Shown here piece by piece: positions 49,028-57,536 of a stretch of DNA of 64,000 nucleotides (positions within the stretch are counted from its first letter, which is position 1; the number at the start of each line of letters is the position of its first letter). The notes below the pieces were generated by a model, which was not told the origin of the DNA, ran no database searches, and saw only the letters and a list, made by a program, of their open reading frames with translations. This DNA is from Pseudomonadota bacterium (GTDB lineage: Bacteria; Pseudomonadota; Alphaproteobacteria; Rhizobiales; Beijerinckiaceae), in assembly GCA_023450615.1 (NCBI GenBank), contig JAEXGT010000078.1, positions 27,526 through 91,525 on the forward strand, in the 5' to 3' direction. The position numbers were made by a program, and so were the translations under genes.

Positions 49028-49840
49028 CTACCAGCTCCCCGAAGCCCCGCCGCCGCCTGAAGAGCCGCCCCCGCCCGAGAAACCTCCGCCGCCGGATCCG
49101 CCCGACCAGCCTCCGCCTCCGCCGGACCAGCCGCTGCCCGTGGTGACGATCCAGGGGCTGGACCTGCGGCCGCCTCTGACGCCGGACCGCTTCCCGCGCA
49201 TGGCGCGAAAAAGCTGGAACATGATGAAGGCGATGATCAGGAGAGTGATGATCGTATCCATGGTCGAGGAGGGGTCCTCCCGCACCTCGGCGCGGCGCTG
49301 CCATTGCTCCGCATCGCCCGTGAGAATCGAGAGAATGGCATCGACGCCCGCATCGATGCCGCCCGCGAAATCGCCTTTTTGGAACTGAGGGGCGATCGCC
49401 GTGGTGATGATCACCTTCGAGAGCGCGTCGGTGAGCGCGCCTTCGAGGCCATAGCCGACCTCGATGCGCACCTTGCGATCGTTGGGCGCGACCAGCAGCA
49501 GCGCGCCGTTGTCGTTCTTCTTCTGCCCGAGCTGCCACGTGCGGAAGAGGCGGTTGGCGTAATCCTCGATGCTCGTGCCTTCGAGGGAGGAAACGGTCGC
49601 GACCACCACCTGATCGGATGTCTTGTCCTCATAGGCCTTGAGCTTCGCCTCGAGCGCGGCGCGCTCCTCGGGCTTGAGGATATTGGCCTGATCGACGACG
49701 CGGCCCGTCAGGGACGGAAAGGTTTGGGCGAAGCCAGCATTCGGGAGAAGCAGGAGCAGCAGCACGAGAAGCAGCGTCGGGGCTCTTCCCAGCCAGGATC
49801 GCTCCCCCAAGGGAGAAGGACAGCTCTGCCGCCGCTTCAT
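49028..49840 (-). CDS. YgcG-like TPM-domain protein
   Basis: 270 residues: signal peptide ending NAGFAQ, TPM domain at about 40-185 (LTGRVVDQANILKPEERAAL, VRIEVGYGLEGALTD), one transmembrane helix (TIITLLIIAFIMFQLF), and a Gly/Ser-rich tail (GGGGFSGGGGSSGGGG type). It is in the conserved lemA-TPM-TPM order. The function of these proteins is not settled; the tail is usual for them. Confidence 0.92.
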   Translation of the reverse strand: MKRRQSCPSPLGERSWLGRAPTLLLVLLLLLLPNAGFAQTFPSLTGRVVDQANILKPEERAALEAKLKAYEDKTSDQVVVATVSSLEGTSIEDYANRLFRTWQLGQKKNDNGALLLVAPNDRKVRIEVGYGLEGALTDALSKVIITTAIAPQFQKGDFAGGIDAGVDAILSILTGDAEQWQRRAEVREDPSSTMDTIITLLIIAFIMFQLFRAMRGKRSGVRGGRRSSPWIVTTGSGWSGGGGGWSGGSGGGGFSGGGGSSGGGGASGSW

Positions 49841-49845
49841 GGCCT

Positions 49846-50451
49846 TCAGAACTTCACCTCGGGCGGCCGGTCGGAACCGGCGGTGGCGGTGAAGGTCTCC
49901 ATGGGCTTGGCGTCCGGGTAGAGGACGGTGGCGATCCAGCGGCCCGGAATGGTGCGCAACTCCGTGTTGTAGGCCTGCACGGTGGAGATGTAGTCGCGCC
50001 GCGCGACGGCGATGCGGTTTTCCGTGCCTTCGAGCTGGGATTGCAGCGCCAGGAAGTTGGCGTTGGATTTCAGCTCGGGATAGCGCTCGACGGTGGCGAG
50101 CAGGCGGCCGAGCGCGCCGGAGAGCTGGTTCTGGGCGTCCTGAAACTGGCGGAACTGCTCGGGGTTGGTGATGGTCGATGCATCGACCTGCACCTGGGTG
50201 GCCTTGGCGCGGGCTTCCGTCACCTGGGTCAGCACCTCGCGCTCCTGCTGAGCGAAGCCCTTCACGGTCTCGACCAGATTGGGAATCAGGTCGGCCCGGC
50301 GCTGGTACTGATTCTGCACCTCGCTCCAGGCGGCCTTGGCCTGCTCTTCGAGGGTCGGCACATTGTTGATTCCGCAGGCGGACAGGCCGAGAGCCAGCGC
50401 CATCCCGGTCAGGGCGATGCGGATGCGGGTGCGCAGGGGAGCGGCCTTCAT
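49846..50451 (-). CDS. lemA: LemA family lipoprotein
   Basis: 201 residues from the ATG at 50451 (AAGGACAGAC upstream). The lipobox is LSAC near residue 26. The LemA coiled-coil bundle carries NQYQRRADLIPNLVETVKGF, REVLTQVTEARAKA and YPELKSNANFLALQSQLEGT. First gene of the lemA-TPM-TPM set. Confidence 0.95.
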   Translation of the reverse strand: MKAAPLRTRIRIALTGMALALGLSACGINNVPTLEEQAKAAWSEVQNQYQRRADLIPNLVETVKGFAQQEREVLTQVTEARAKATQVQVDASTITNPEQFRQFQDAQNQLSGALGRLLATVERYPELKSNANFLALQSQLEGTENRIAVARRDYISTVQAYNTELRTIPGRWIATVLYPDAKPMETFTATAGSDRPPEVKF

Positions 50452-50675
50452 GTCTGTCCTTCTCGCGAATCGAATTCTGCAGTCTTGCCGGGAAAAACAG
50501 ATGGAGCAATGTCGCGGCTTGAACAAGGCGCGGAATGCTTGGCAGGGCAACTCTCCTCGGTCATGTTCCAAGGTTTCATTGCATCGCATCTCCTTGGCGA
50601 AAGGGGCGGTTTTTCCCCTTTATGCCATACTCGGCTTGAGGCATGATCCCGCCGCTTGCCAGAGAGATTGCGCCC

Positions 50676-51317
50676 ATGACCTTCCTGCCCGATTTGAGCA
50701 CCCTGCTGACCTATTCGCTGGCCTGCACCGTGCTGTTCATCACGCCGGGGCCGGACATGAGCCTGTTTCTGGCAAAGACCATGGCCGGGGGACGAAAGGC
50801 GGGACTAGCCGCCATGCTGGGCGCCATGGCCGGATGCAGCGTGCATACGCTGCTCGCGGCGCTCGGCGTCTCGGCCCTTCTGGCCGCATCGGTGACAGCC
50901 TTCATGGTGCTCAAGATCGTCGGCGCGCTCTACCTGCTCTGGATGGCGTTCGATGCCGTGCGTAACGGCTCTGCGCTGCATGTGAAGAACGAGGGCAAGG
51001 CCGAGATATCCTTCTGGAAGACCTTCCTCATGGGCGTGGGCATCAATCTCACCAATCCCAAGGTCGTGCTGTTCTTCGTGACCTTCCTGCCGCAATTCGT
51101 CGACGCCGCCGATCCGCATGCCTCCGACAAGCTGCTGTTTCTCGGCCTCTACTTCATCGCGCTCACCGCCCCCATGGGAGCGCTGATGATCATGGGCGCC
51201 GACAAGGTTCTCGCGCTTCTGCGCGGACATCCCAAGCTGATGCGCGGAATCGATTATTCCTTCGCCGGCCTGTTCTCGGCCTTCGCGCTCAAGATCCTGA
51301 CGGCGTCGGTGCGTTAG
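50676..51317 (+). CDS. LysE/RhtB-family exporter
   Basis: 213 residues from the ATG at 50676; an ATG at 50643 would add eleven. VLFITPGPDMSLFLAKTM is the LysE first-loop motif with the canonical GPD, and GINLTNPKVVLFFVTFLPQF the conserved NPK segment. Six hydrophobic segments. Its last 29 bp overlap the convergent membrane gene. Confidence 0.9.
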   Translation: MTFLPDLSTLLTYSLACTVLFITPGPDMSLFLAKTMAGGRKAGLAAMLGAMAGCSVHTLLAALGVSALLAASVTAFMVLKIVGALYLLWMAFDAVRNGSALHVKNEGKAEISFWKTFLMGVGINLTNPKVVLFFVTFLPQFVDAADPHASDKLLFLGLYFIALTAPMGALMIMGADKVLALLRGHPKLMRGIDYSFAGLFSAFALKILTASVR

Positions 51318-51798
51318 GCGGCGCTGTGGGAACTGCCCGCCCGCCTGAATCACGCCCCGCGATGGCCCAATAGACGAAGCCCGCCACCGCGCCTGTCAGG
51401 CCCAGAACAGCGCTGACATGCAGCTCCGCGGGATTCGCCACGCGCGCCGCGCCGCGCAGGATCCACGGCACCGCCGCCGTCAGCACGCCGGTGGCGAGCA
51501 CGTGCCAGAGCAGGCTGCGCATCCTTAAGACCTCGCTGATCACGGCGACCATGAGCGGCGGCAGCACGAGCAGCGTGAACATGATGCGCCCGACGGTGAG
51601 CATGGCCTCGGCGACGATGGGCCCTGGATCGTCGGACGAGAACACCGCATCCACGAGATTCCAGAAGCCGACAAACAGCGTCTCGCCCGTCAGCGTCGCC
51701 ATGAGCGGATCGAACAGGGAGGCCAGGAAGAAGAACAGGCTGCTCATGCCGATGGCGATGAGAAGCGCGAAAGGGATCAGGAGAAGCCAGCGGATCAT
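51289..51798 (-). CDS. Small multi-pass membrane protein, last of a tandem family
   Basis: 169 residues from ATG 51798 (a GTG at 51834 is an alternative), with four or more hydrophobic segments. The C-terminal part reads GLTGAVAGFVYWAIAGRD, a looser version of the motif found in the four small membrane proteins upstream. It overlaps the convergent LysE gene by 29 bp. I recognise no named family. Confidence 0.7.
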   Translation of the reverse strand: MIRWLLLIPFALLIAIGMSSLFFFLASLFDPLMATLTGETLFVGFWNLVDAVFSSDDPGPIVAEAMLTVGRIMFTLLVLPPLMVAVISEVLRMRSLLWHVLATGVLTAAVPWILRGAARVANPAELHVSAVLGLTGAVAGFVYWAIAGRDSGGRAVPTAPPNAPTPSGS

Positions 51799-51805
51799 GC
51801 GCGCT

Positions 51806-52231
51806 CTAATCTGCAGAAGTATGTTGCCGTTCACGCATCATGATGAACCAGCATATCCAACCTGAGATAATCCCTGAGAGGACATTGGGAAGATGCATGA
51901 ACACGAGCATAGCAGGTTCGGGGTTTCTCCAGTCCTTATAAAGCCATAGCGAGAAGCAAAAGCCGACTGATCCTCCCAGCATCATCGCAGCCCACCATGT
52001 GCCGGCGCGCCTGTTGCGCAATGACGAAGCCAGAAGCAGGGAAACGAGAAAGAGGGGAAGGCCGAACAGCAGAGCGCCGACCGTTCCTGCAACCAGAGTT
52101 CCAGGGAATTCCAGCAGGAGGGCGAGAATGTCCTTGTCGCTCTGGATTGCATAAATTGTCCATGAAAAGACCATGGACAGGTACGGAGCAGCTATGGATG
52201 CGACCGCCGCTCCAAACATGGTCGGCTTCAT
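51806..52231 (-). CDS. Small four-helix membrane protein (tandem family)
   Basis: 141 residues, four hydrophobic segments. It begins MKPTMFGAAVASIAAPYLS, and the last helix is LSGIISGWICWFIMMRERQ. Start codon overlaps the stop of the upstream family member (ATGA), showing translational coupling. Same architecture as the genes at 52228, 53664 and 54086; sequence otherwise diverged. Function unknown. Confidence 0.75.
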   Translation of the reverse strand: MKPTMFGAAVASIAAPYLSMVFSWTIYAIQSDKDILALLLEFPGTLVAGTVGALLFGLPLFLVSLLLASSLRNRRAGTWWAAMMLGGSVGFCFSLWLYKDWRNPEPAMLVFMHLPNVLSGIISGWICWFIMMRERQHTSAD

Positions 52232-52641
52232 GACGATTGCCGGACCGCGACGCGCCAGTAGATCCAGCCGCAGATGACGCCTGAAGTGAAGCATCCCAGG
52301 AGAAGCGGCCATTCATCCTGAATATAGGGTGCCGTAAGAAAGACCCCGAAGCCCAAGCCTGCGAGCGAACCCAGGCAGATGGGGAGGGCAGGCTTTTCTG
52401 CCTTGAGGGCATGCAGGATCAAGGCAGCGATGGAGGACGAGAGGATCAGAGGAAGCCCATAAATAAGCAGGCCGAGTGTGCCGAAAGTCAGCACCAGGAC
52501 GAAACCCTCAATGACGTCCGGCGCGTACAATGAATGTGAGGAATGCGAAGACCCGAACACGCCTTGGATCAGGAAAGCGAGCGTTCCCAGATAAGGCGCT
52601 GCCGCGGATGCTGCGAGAATGCCGCTGATCTGGCGCTTCAT
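52228..52641 (-). CDS. Small four-helix membrane protein (tandem family)
   Basis: 137 residues, four hydrophobic segments. Begins MKRQISGILAASAAAPYLGT and ends CFTSGVICGWIYWRVAVRQ. N-terminus and C-terminus are close to those of the 54086 gene (both APYLG near residue 15-20 and CGWIYWR at the end), so the two are paralogues. It starts 11 bp after the YiiG-like gene. Confidence 0.77.
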   Translation of the reverse strand: MKRQISGILAASAAAPYLGTLAFLIQGVFGSSHSSHSLYAPDVIEGFVLVLTFGTLGLLIYGLPLILSSSIAALILHALKAEKPALPICLGSLAGLGFGVFLTAPYIQDEWPLLLGCFTSGVICGWIYWRVAVRQSS

Positions 52642-52652
52642 CGGCGGCTCCG

Positions 52653-53564
52653 TCAGTTGGCCAGGTTGTTGGCGGTGCCGACCAGCGCGTTATAGGCGTT
52701 GATGACGGCCTGGAGCTTCTGGCCTCCGCCCCGGCGAACATCGCCCTTCACGGGCCTGATCGCGTCGCGGAACTCGCGCGACGCCGCCAGGAAGGATTGT
52801 ACGGGGCCCTGAAGGCTCTTGAGGGCTTCCGGATCGGACTTCCTGTAATCGTCGAAATCCTTGGAGGCGGTGGCGAACGCGCTCACATCCGCCTCGAAGG
52901 CGGCGACATCGACGATGGGAGACGCGTTGCTCGGCATGCGGTCGATGATGCGCTGGGCCGCCAGCATCAGGTTGACGCGGTGCCAATGGGCCTTGCGGCC
53001 TTCCTGCCGCTCGATGGCGGCAAGTTCTTTCTGAGCGAGCTTCGTCTGTTCGGTCTGGAACTCCTGTTCCACTTTCTTGCGGGCGTCCAGAAAGGCTGCG
53101 GCAGCTGGCACGAGCCGCGTGTGGATCTGCTTTCCGCGCGCCAGATTGTCGTCGAGATAATCCTTGCGCTCATAATAGGTGTTGGCTTCGCCGATGATGG
53201 GCGCAAGCTGCGCATAGGCCTCGATATAGGCCTTCATGCTGGCATCGAGGCCCGCGAGCTTCGGCTCTGCATCGAGCGCTTTCGACGCGTCCGCGACGAG
53301 CTTCGTCACATCGTAAAGCTCATAGAGGCCGAAAGCCCGGTTCGTGTTGACGGGGCCCTTGTCCATATCGACCCAGCTCTTGTAGCGCGCGATGGATTCG
53401 CTCGCCCGCATCGTCCGGTTCATCAGCGCCACATAGGCGTTCATCTTGGCGGTGACGGCCTGAAGGGCGGCCTCGTCCGTCTGCTGCTGTGCTGCATTCG
53501 GAGCCTGGGCATGGGCGATGGCTGACACGCTCATGAAAGCGGCAACGAGAAGAGAGCGGATCAT
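52653..53564 (-). CDS. YiiG-like secreted protein (DUF3829)
   Basis: 303 residues. Signal peptide ending IAHAQA, then a mostly helical, charged protein (MNAYVALMNRTMRASESIAR, ARGKQIHTRLVPAAAAFLDA, LQAVINAYNALVGTANNLAN) with the DUF3829/YiiG arrangement. Probably periplasmic; E. coli YiiG is a lipoprotein, but no lipobox is present here. It stands between the two pairs of small membrane protein genes. Confidence 0.75.
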   Translation of the reverse strand: MIRSLLVAAFMSVSAIAHAQAPNAAQQQTDEAALQAVTAKMNAYVALMNRTMRASESIARYKSWVDMDKGPVNTNRAFGLYELYDVTKLVADASKALDAEPKLAGLDASMKAYIEAYAQLAPIIGEANTYYERKDYLDDNLARGKQIHTRLVPAAAAFLDARKKVEQEFQTEQTKLAQKELAAIERQEGRKAHWHRVNLMLAAQRIIDRMPSNASPIVDVAAFEADVSAFATASKDFDDYRKSDPEALKSLQGPVQSFLAASREFRDAIRPVKGDVRRGGGQKLQAVINAYNALVGTANNLAN

Positions 53565-53663
53565 GGCTTGTGTCTTTCAGGTCGGGATAAACAGTAACAT
53601 GAAACTTAGTTACATGAGACTGATCACTGTGACAATTGCCGGTTCCAGGAAGAGATCGCACCC

Positions 53664-54089
53664 TCAGATTGGCGTCGTTTCGAGCGGTGAATGTCTGTGA
53701 ATGGAGATGTACCAGTAGACCCACCCGCAAACGGCTCCGATGAGAGGGCCAGGGGCAAAGATGTAGCTATCTCCGAGGCCGAACAGTGCCGTGGTTAGCA
53801 GAAAAAGGCCTAGCCCAGTCAGGATGCCTCCAATCATGCAGTCCTTCCGTGCATGACGTTGAAAGACGAGGCCGATCAGGGCCATCACAACCGAGAGAGG
53901 CGTGAAGGCAATCAGGATATGGAAGATCCCGAAATGAGCCATGATGAGTGCCATGAACAATGCGCTGTCCCAACGCACCTTCGTCACATCGTGGAATACG
54001 AGCATCACCGGAGAGGCTAGGATCAGCAACACGTAAGCGGCAAAGTTGGAGACGATTATAGCTGCGATGACGGCTAACACTCGTTTCAT
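53664..54089 (-). CDS. Small four-helix membrane protein (tandem family)
   Basis: 141 residues, four hydrophobic segments. Begins MKRVLAVIAAIIVSNFAAY; the last helix is GPLIGAVCGWVYWYISIHR. The start overlaps the stop of the 54086 gene (ATGA). With 54086 it forms one coupled pair; 52228 and 51806 form the other. Confidence 0.77.
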   Translation of the reverse strand: MKRVLAVIAAIIVSNFAAYVLLILASPVMLVFHDVTKVRWDSALFMALIMAHFGIFHILIAFTPLSVVMALIGLVFQRHARKDCMIGGILTGLGLFLLTTALFGLGDSYIFAPGPLIGAVCGWVYWYISIHRHSPLETTPI

Positions 54090-54505
54090 GTGAGTGCCGC
54101 CTGTTGGTTACTGCGCGATTTCACTGCGATGCGCCAATAGATCCAGCCGCAGACGGCGCCAACACAAGCCGCAATAAGAGTGACTTGAGGATAGTCTTCG
54201 GAGCTGAAGTAGAGTTCGGGTTTTCCAACGATCATGAACCCCAATCCCATGCAAGCTCCGCTCCCCACAAAATATGGCCAGCGCATCAGCCTGCAGGCTT
54301 TGAGGATGAAGGTTATGGAAGCCAGGATCAGTAGAAGGGGTATGCCAAAGATGATCAAACAAATCGTGCCGAGACTTAGCGCCTCCAGAAATTCTCGAGG
54401 TCCAAAAATCCAACCCGGCCATGGCCCAAAGACCACGAAGCACAGGACGCCTAGATAAGGGGCCACTATCGTTGCGAGGAGCATGGCTCCTATGTGACGA
54501 GCCAT
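54086..54505 (-). CDS. Small four-helix membrane protein (tandem family), first member
   Basis: 139 residues, four hydrophobic segments, ending AACVGAVCGWIYWRIAVKS. The ATG directly follows the T run of the rlmN terminator, and the only Shine-Dalgarno in reach is the CCGGAG of the terminator's 3' arm, 7-8 nt upstream. Translation initiation may therefore depend on opening that hairpin. No function can be assigned. Confidence 0.78.
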   Translation of the reverse strand: MARHIGAMLLATIVAPYLGVLCFVVFGPWPGWIFGPREFLEALSLGTICLIIFGIPLLLILASITFILKACRLMRWPYFVGSGACMGLGFMIVGKPELYFSSEDYPQVTLIAACVGAVCGWIYWRIAVKSRSNQQAALT

Positions 54506-54540
54506 AAAAAAGCTCCGGCGAATGATCTCACCGGAGTGTT
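54505..54540 (-). terminator. rlmN terminator, overlapping the next gene's ribosome-binding site
   Basis: On the minus strand: ACTCCGG-TGAGATCATTCG-CCGGAGC followed by TTTTTTATGG. It ends the rlmN transcript, and its 3' arm (CCGGAG) doubles as the Shine-Dalgarno of the 54086 gene, whose ATG begins right after the T run. Confidence 0.8.
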
Positions 54541-54592
54541 ATATTATTGAGGTTCAAACAGGAAGGGCAAAGCCTTTCCTGGTGGGAGTAAC

Positions 54593-55918
54593 CTACTCCC
54601 CGTTCCCCACCGCATAGACGCCTTCGGCCCCGATTCCCTGTTCGGCCATCATGCGGGCGCGGGCGCGCAGCTTTTCCGTCTCGCTCTTGAGCTGGCCGCA
54701 GGCCGCGAGGATGTCGCGGCCGCGCGGGGTGCGCACGGGCGAGGCGTAGCCTGCGCGATAGACGATCTCGGAGAAGCGCTCGATGCGCTCCCAGTCCGAG
54801 CACTCGTATTTCGAGCCGGGCCAGGGATTGAACGGGATCAGGTTGATCTTCGCCGGGATGCCCTTGAGCAGGCGCACGAGCTCGCGCGCATCGGCATCCG
54901 AGTCGTTCACGCCCTTGAGCATCACGTATTCGAACGTGATGCGGCGCGCATTCGACAGGCCGGGATAGGCGCGGCAGGCGTCGAGCAGCTGCTTGATGTC
55001 ATATTTGCGGTTGATCGGCACCAGCACGTCGCGAAGATCGTCGCGTACCGCGTGGAGCGAGATCGCCAGCATGGTGTTGGCTTCCGCGCCGAGGCGCTCC
55101 ATCTGCGGCACGACGCCGGAGGTGGAGACGGTGATGCGGCGGCGCGACAGGGTCAGGCCCTCGCCGTCCGACATGACGTCGATGGCGGCGATCACGTTGT
55201 CCGGATTGTAGAGCGGCTCGCCCATGCCCATGAACACGATGTTGGACACGAAGCGTCCACCGTCGCTCGGCACGAACGCGCCTTCCGGCGGGGTGGCGTC
55301 GGGCCAGTCGCCGATCATGTCGCGCGCCACCACGAGCTGCGCCACGATTTCCGCCGAGGTCAGGTTGCGCACGAGGCGCTGCGTGCCCGTATGGCAGAAC
55401 GAGCAGGTGAGCGTGCAGCCGACCTGGCTCGACACGCAGAGCGTGCCGCGATCCGTCTCGGGGATGTACACGCACTCGATCTCCGCGCCCTTGTCGAGGG
55501 GGCCGGTGGAGGCCATGCGGATCAGCCATTTGCGGGTGCCGTCCTTCGACACCTGCTCGGAGATCACCTGCGGGCGAGCCAGCGTGTAGGCTGCGGAGAG
55601 CTTTGCGCGCAGCTCCTTGCCCACATTGGTCATCTCGGAGAAGTCTTTCGCTCCACGGAAATAGATCCAGTGCCAGAGCTGGGCCACGCGCATCTTGTGC
55701 TCGCGCTCGGGCACGCCGATGGCGGCCAGCGAATCCTTCAACTGGTCGCGGGTGAGGCCGACGAGGGAAGCGCCGCCGGGGGCAGCGCCTGCGACCACGT
55801 TCAGCTCAGCGGTCTTTTCGATGGACAAAGCGTTGGCACCCGCCGCGCGCGCGGCATCGCTGACGGCCACGGGGGCCGCATTGGGGTTACGCTTGGCGAT
55901 GTCGAGCACCGTCGCCAT
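54593..55918 (-). CDS. rlmN: Dual-specificity RNA methyltransferase RlmN
   Basis: Radical-SAM enzyme making m2A2503 in 23S rRNA and m2A37 in tRNA. 441 residues from ATG 55918. Radical cluster cysteines C168, C172, C175 in GCTLTCSFCHTG; RITVSTSGVVPQM and INLIPFNPWPGSKY; the methyl-carrying cysteine region RGRDILAACGQL lies near the C-terminus. The N-terminal extension of about 45 Ala-rich residues is common in alphaproteobacteria. Confidence 0.97.
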   Translation of the reverse strand: MATVLDIAKRNPNAAPVAVSDAARAAGANALSIEKTAELNVVAGAAPGGASLVGLTRDQLKDSLAAIGVPEREHKMRVAQLWHWIYFRGAKDFSEMTNVGKELRAKLSAAYTLARPQVISEQVSKDGTRKWLIRMASTGPLDKGAEIECVYIPETDRGTLCVSSQVGCTLTCSFCHTGTQRLVRNLTSAEIVAQLVVARDMIGDWPDATPPEGAFVPSDGGRFVSNIVFMGMGEPLYNPDNVIAAIDVMSDGEGLTLSRRRITVSTSGVVPQMERLGAEANTMLAISLHAVRDDLRDVLVPINRKYDIKQLLDACRAYPGLSNARRITFEYVMLKGVNDSDADARELVRLLKGIPAKINLIPFNPWPGSKYECSDWERIERFSEIVYRAGYASPVRTPRGRDILAACGQLKSETEKLRARARMMAEQGIGAEGVYAVGNGE

Positions 55919-56059
55919 GGGAGATCTCGAGCCTCGTTGTTGGGAGTTGGCGTGCCTTATAACACAATTGCGCCGAAAACGTGAGCCTTGAAAAAGCAAA
56001 TTCCGGGCGCGAGGCCCGGAACATGCTCATCGGCATTCCGATATGCAAGGGAAGGCCGG

Positions 56060-56770
56060 TTAAACCCCGCACTCCCTGCGGGCCTGTTCCAGGGCCTTGC
56101 TGAAGCCGTTCAGGGAATAGCGGTCGGTCAGGCTCGATCCGCGGGCGGATTGCGTCTTCACCAGCACCGCTTGGCCCTTGGCCATGCTGGCGATGGCCTG
56201 GCCTTCCTCGGCGGGGTTCTTCAGCCAGGCATTGGAAGCCTTGGTGATGAGGGAATAGGTGGTGTTGCCGATGGCGGCGCTGGCGGGGCCGTTCTCCTTG
56301 GCCGTGAAGCCGAGAACGAGGGCGACCTCATTCTTCACGTTCTCCGCCGGGCGGAAGGACACGAAGAGATAGGCCGGATCCCGGTTCAGGTTCTTCGGCA
56401 GGCGATCCTGAGGCTGGCTCAGGGCATAGCAGATCTTCGAACGTCCGGTCTGGGCCGTATAGACACCCCAATCGCCGAACGAGCTGACGAGAGACGCGCC
56501 GCCCGGGCCGGTGGCGGCCTGGGCCGGCTTTGCTGCAACGGCAGCGCCCGCCGCAGCCGCCGCTGCGGGCTTTGCGGCCCGTGAAGCCGTACCGGCCGCA
56601 GAAGGTTTCGGCTTCGCGGGCGTAGGCTTCGCGGGCGCAGGCTTGGCCGCGGCAGGCTTCTGTCCCGTCGTGCGCTGGCCCTGAGCCAGAGCTGCAGGCC
56701 CGGTTCCGATAACGAGAATGGCGGAAAGGATGCCCGCGGCGATGCCGCGCTGGAAAGATGCTGTAATCAT
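56060..56770 (-). CDS. Invasion-associated locus B (IalB) family protein
   Basis: 236 residues from ATG 56770; a TTG at 56782 would add four. Signal peptide ending PAALAQG, then about 60 residues of Ala/Pro/Lys repeats, and the IalB domain from about 90 (SSFGDWGVYTAQTGRSKICYA ... SLNGFSKALEQARRECGV) with two Cys for a likely disulfide. Periplasmic. In Bartonella the family is tied to host-cell invasion, but it is widespread in free-living alphaproteobacteria. Confidence 0.9.
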   Translation of the reverse strand: MITASFQRGIAAGILSAILVIGTGPAALAQGQRTTGQKPAAAKPAPAKPTPAKPKPSAAGTASRAAKPAAAAAAGAAVAAKPAQAATGPGGASLVSSFGDWGVYTAQTGRSKICYALSQPQDRLPKNLNRDPAYLFVSFRPAENVKNEVALVLGFTAKENGPASAAIGNTTYSLITKASNAWLKNPAEEGQAIASMAKGQAVLVKTQSARGSSLTDRYSLNGFSKALEQARRECGV

Positions 56771-56880
56771 GAGGGCGAACAATAGGAGCGGACGGTTAAT
56801 AACTCTTCACCACCCCGTAGACCTGCCGCCGATCCTTGGCGATGCGTCGAAACGCGGCATCTTTGAGAAGAGGCATCCGA

Positions 56881-56908
56881 ACAAATAAAAGGGCCGCAGA
56901 TGCGGCCC
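56881..56908 (-). terminator. Terminator downstream of the YkvA gene
   Basis: On the minus strand GGGCCGC-ATCT-GCGGCCC is followed by TTTTATTTGTT. It lies about 150 nt past the YkvA stop, after an AT-rich stretch. Confidence 0.65.
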
Positions 56909-56946
56909 ACCGAGTTGCTGTTTTTAAATGTGTTCGTTCTTCAAAT

Positions 56947-56992
56947 GGGAGGAGTTGAAATGGCTTCTGATGAACAACTCCCGTATAGATGA
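56947..56992 (+). other. Strong ribosome-binding site with 10-codon reading frame in AT-rich spacer
   Basis: GGGAGGAGTTGAAATG is followed by a 10-codon frame (MASDEQLPYR) and TGA. GGAGTT can pair with AACTCC inside the frame, hiding the Shine-Dalgarno. No plus-strand gene follows for 545 bp, so it is not an obvious leader. The rest of the 56771-57059 spacer is AT-rich and otherwise empty. It may be chance or the trace of a lost gene. Confidence 0.25.
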
Positions 56993-57059
56993 TAAATAAT
57001 TACATTGCAATAAGTCTATATTCTTTCTAATTTGAATAAAATCTTATCAGCCTTGGCCC

Positions 57060-57449
57060 TTATGGCTTTTCGGATATGAAATTCTCTAGGGATTGCCGGG
57101 CCTTGGACCTGTGCTCTTCCGTAATGGAACCTGCAACCTGCGTGATGGCGGCCGCAAGCACGGCGGCATCGTCCGCGAAGCCGATCAGGGGCAGGAGGTC
57201 GCTGACCGCGTCCATGGGAAAGACGAAATAGGCGATCGCGCCCAGAAGAATCAGCTTCACGCGGCTCGGCGTCTTCGAGTCGGTCGCGCAATAGAAGGCC
57301 GCGAGCAGATCCTCGGCGAAGGGGATTTTCCCCGCCACCCGCTTCAGCTTGTTCCAGAAGCGCCGCTTCAAGCCCTCCTCGTCACGGGTGGCCGCGCGCA
57401 TGGCGTCCATCTCGGCCTTGGTGAAAGGCTTGATGAAAGACTCGCTCAC
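57060..57449 (-). CDS. YkvA family (DUF1232) membrane protein
   Basis: 129 residues. VKLILLGAIAYFVFPMDAVSDLLPLIGFADDAAVLAAAI is too long to be chance: YFVFPMDAVSDLLP is the DUF1232 signature, within one or two membrane segments. The N-terminal third is charged and cytoplasmic. Function unknown. It is divergent from the SDR gene at 57537. Confidence 0.92.
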   Translation of the reverse strand: MSESFIKPFTKAEMDAMRAATRDEEGLKRRFWNKLKRVAGKIPFAEDLLAAFYCATDSKTPSRVKLILLGAIAYFVFPMDAVSDLLPLIGFADDAAVLAAAITQVAGSITEEHRSKARQSLENFISEKP

Positions 57450-57536
57450 GCTTTGTTACTCCTTCGACTTCTCGGTATGGGGCTATCCACTCATGTAGGG
57501 ATTGCCTACAAGCACCCTCAAGAGAGGAGAGAACAC

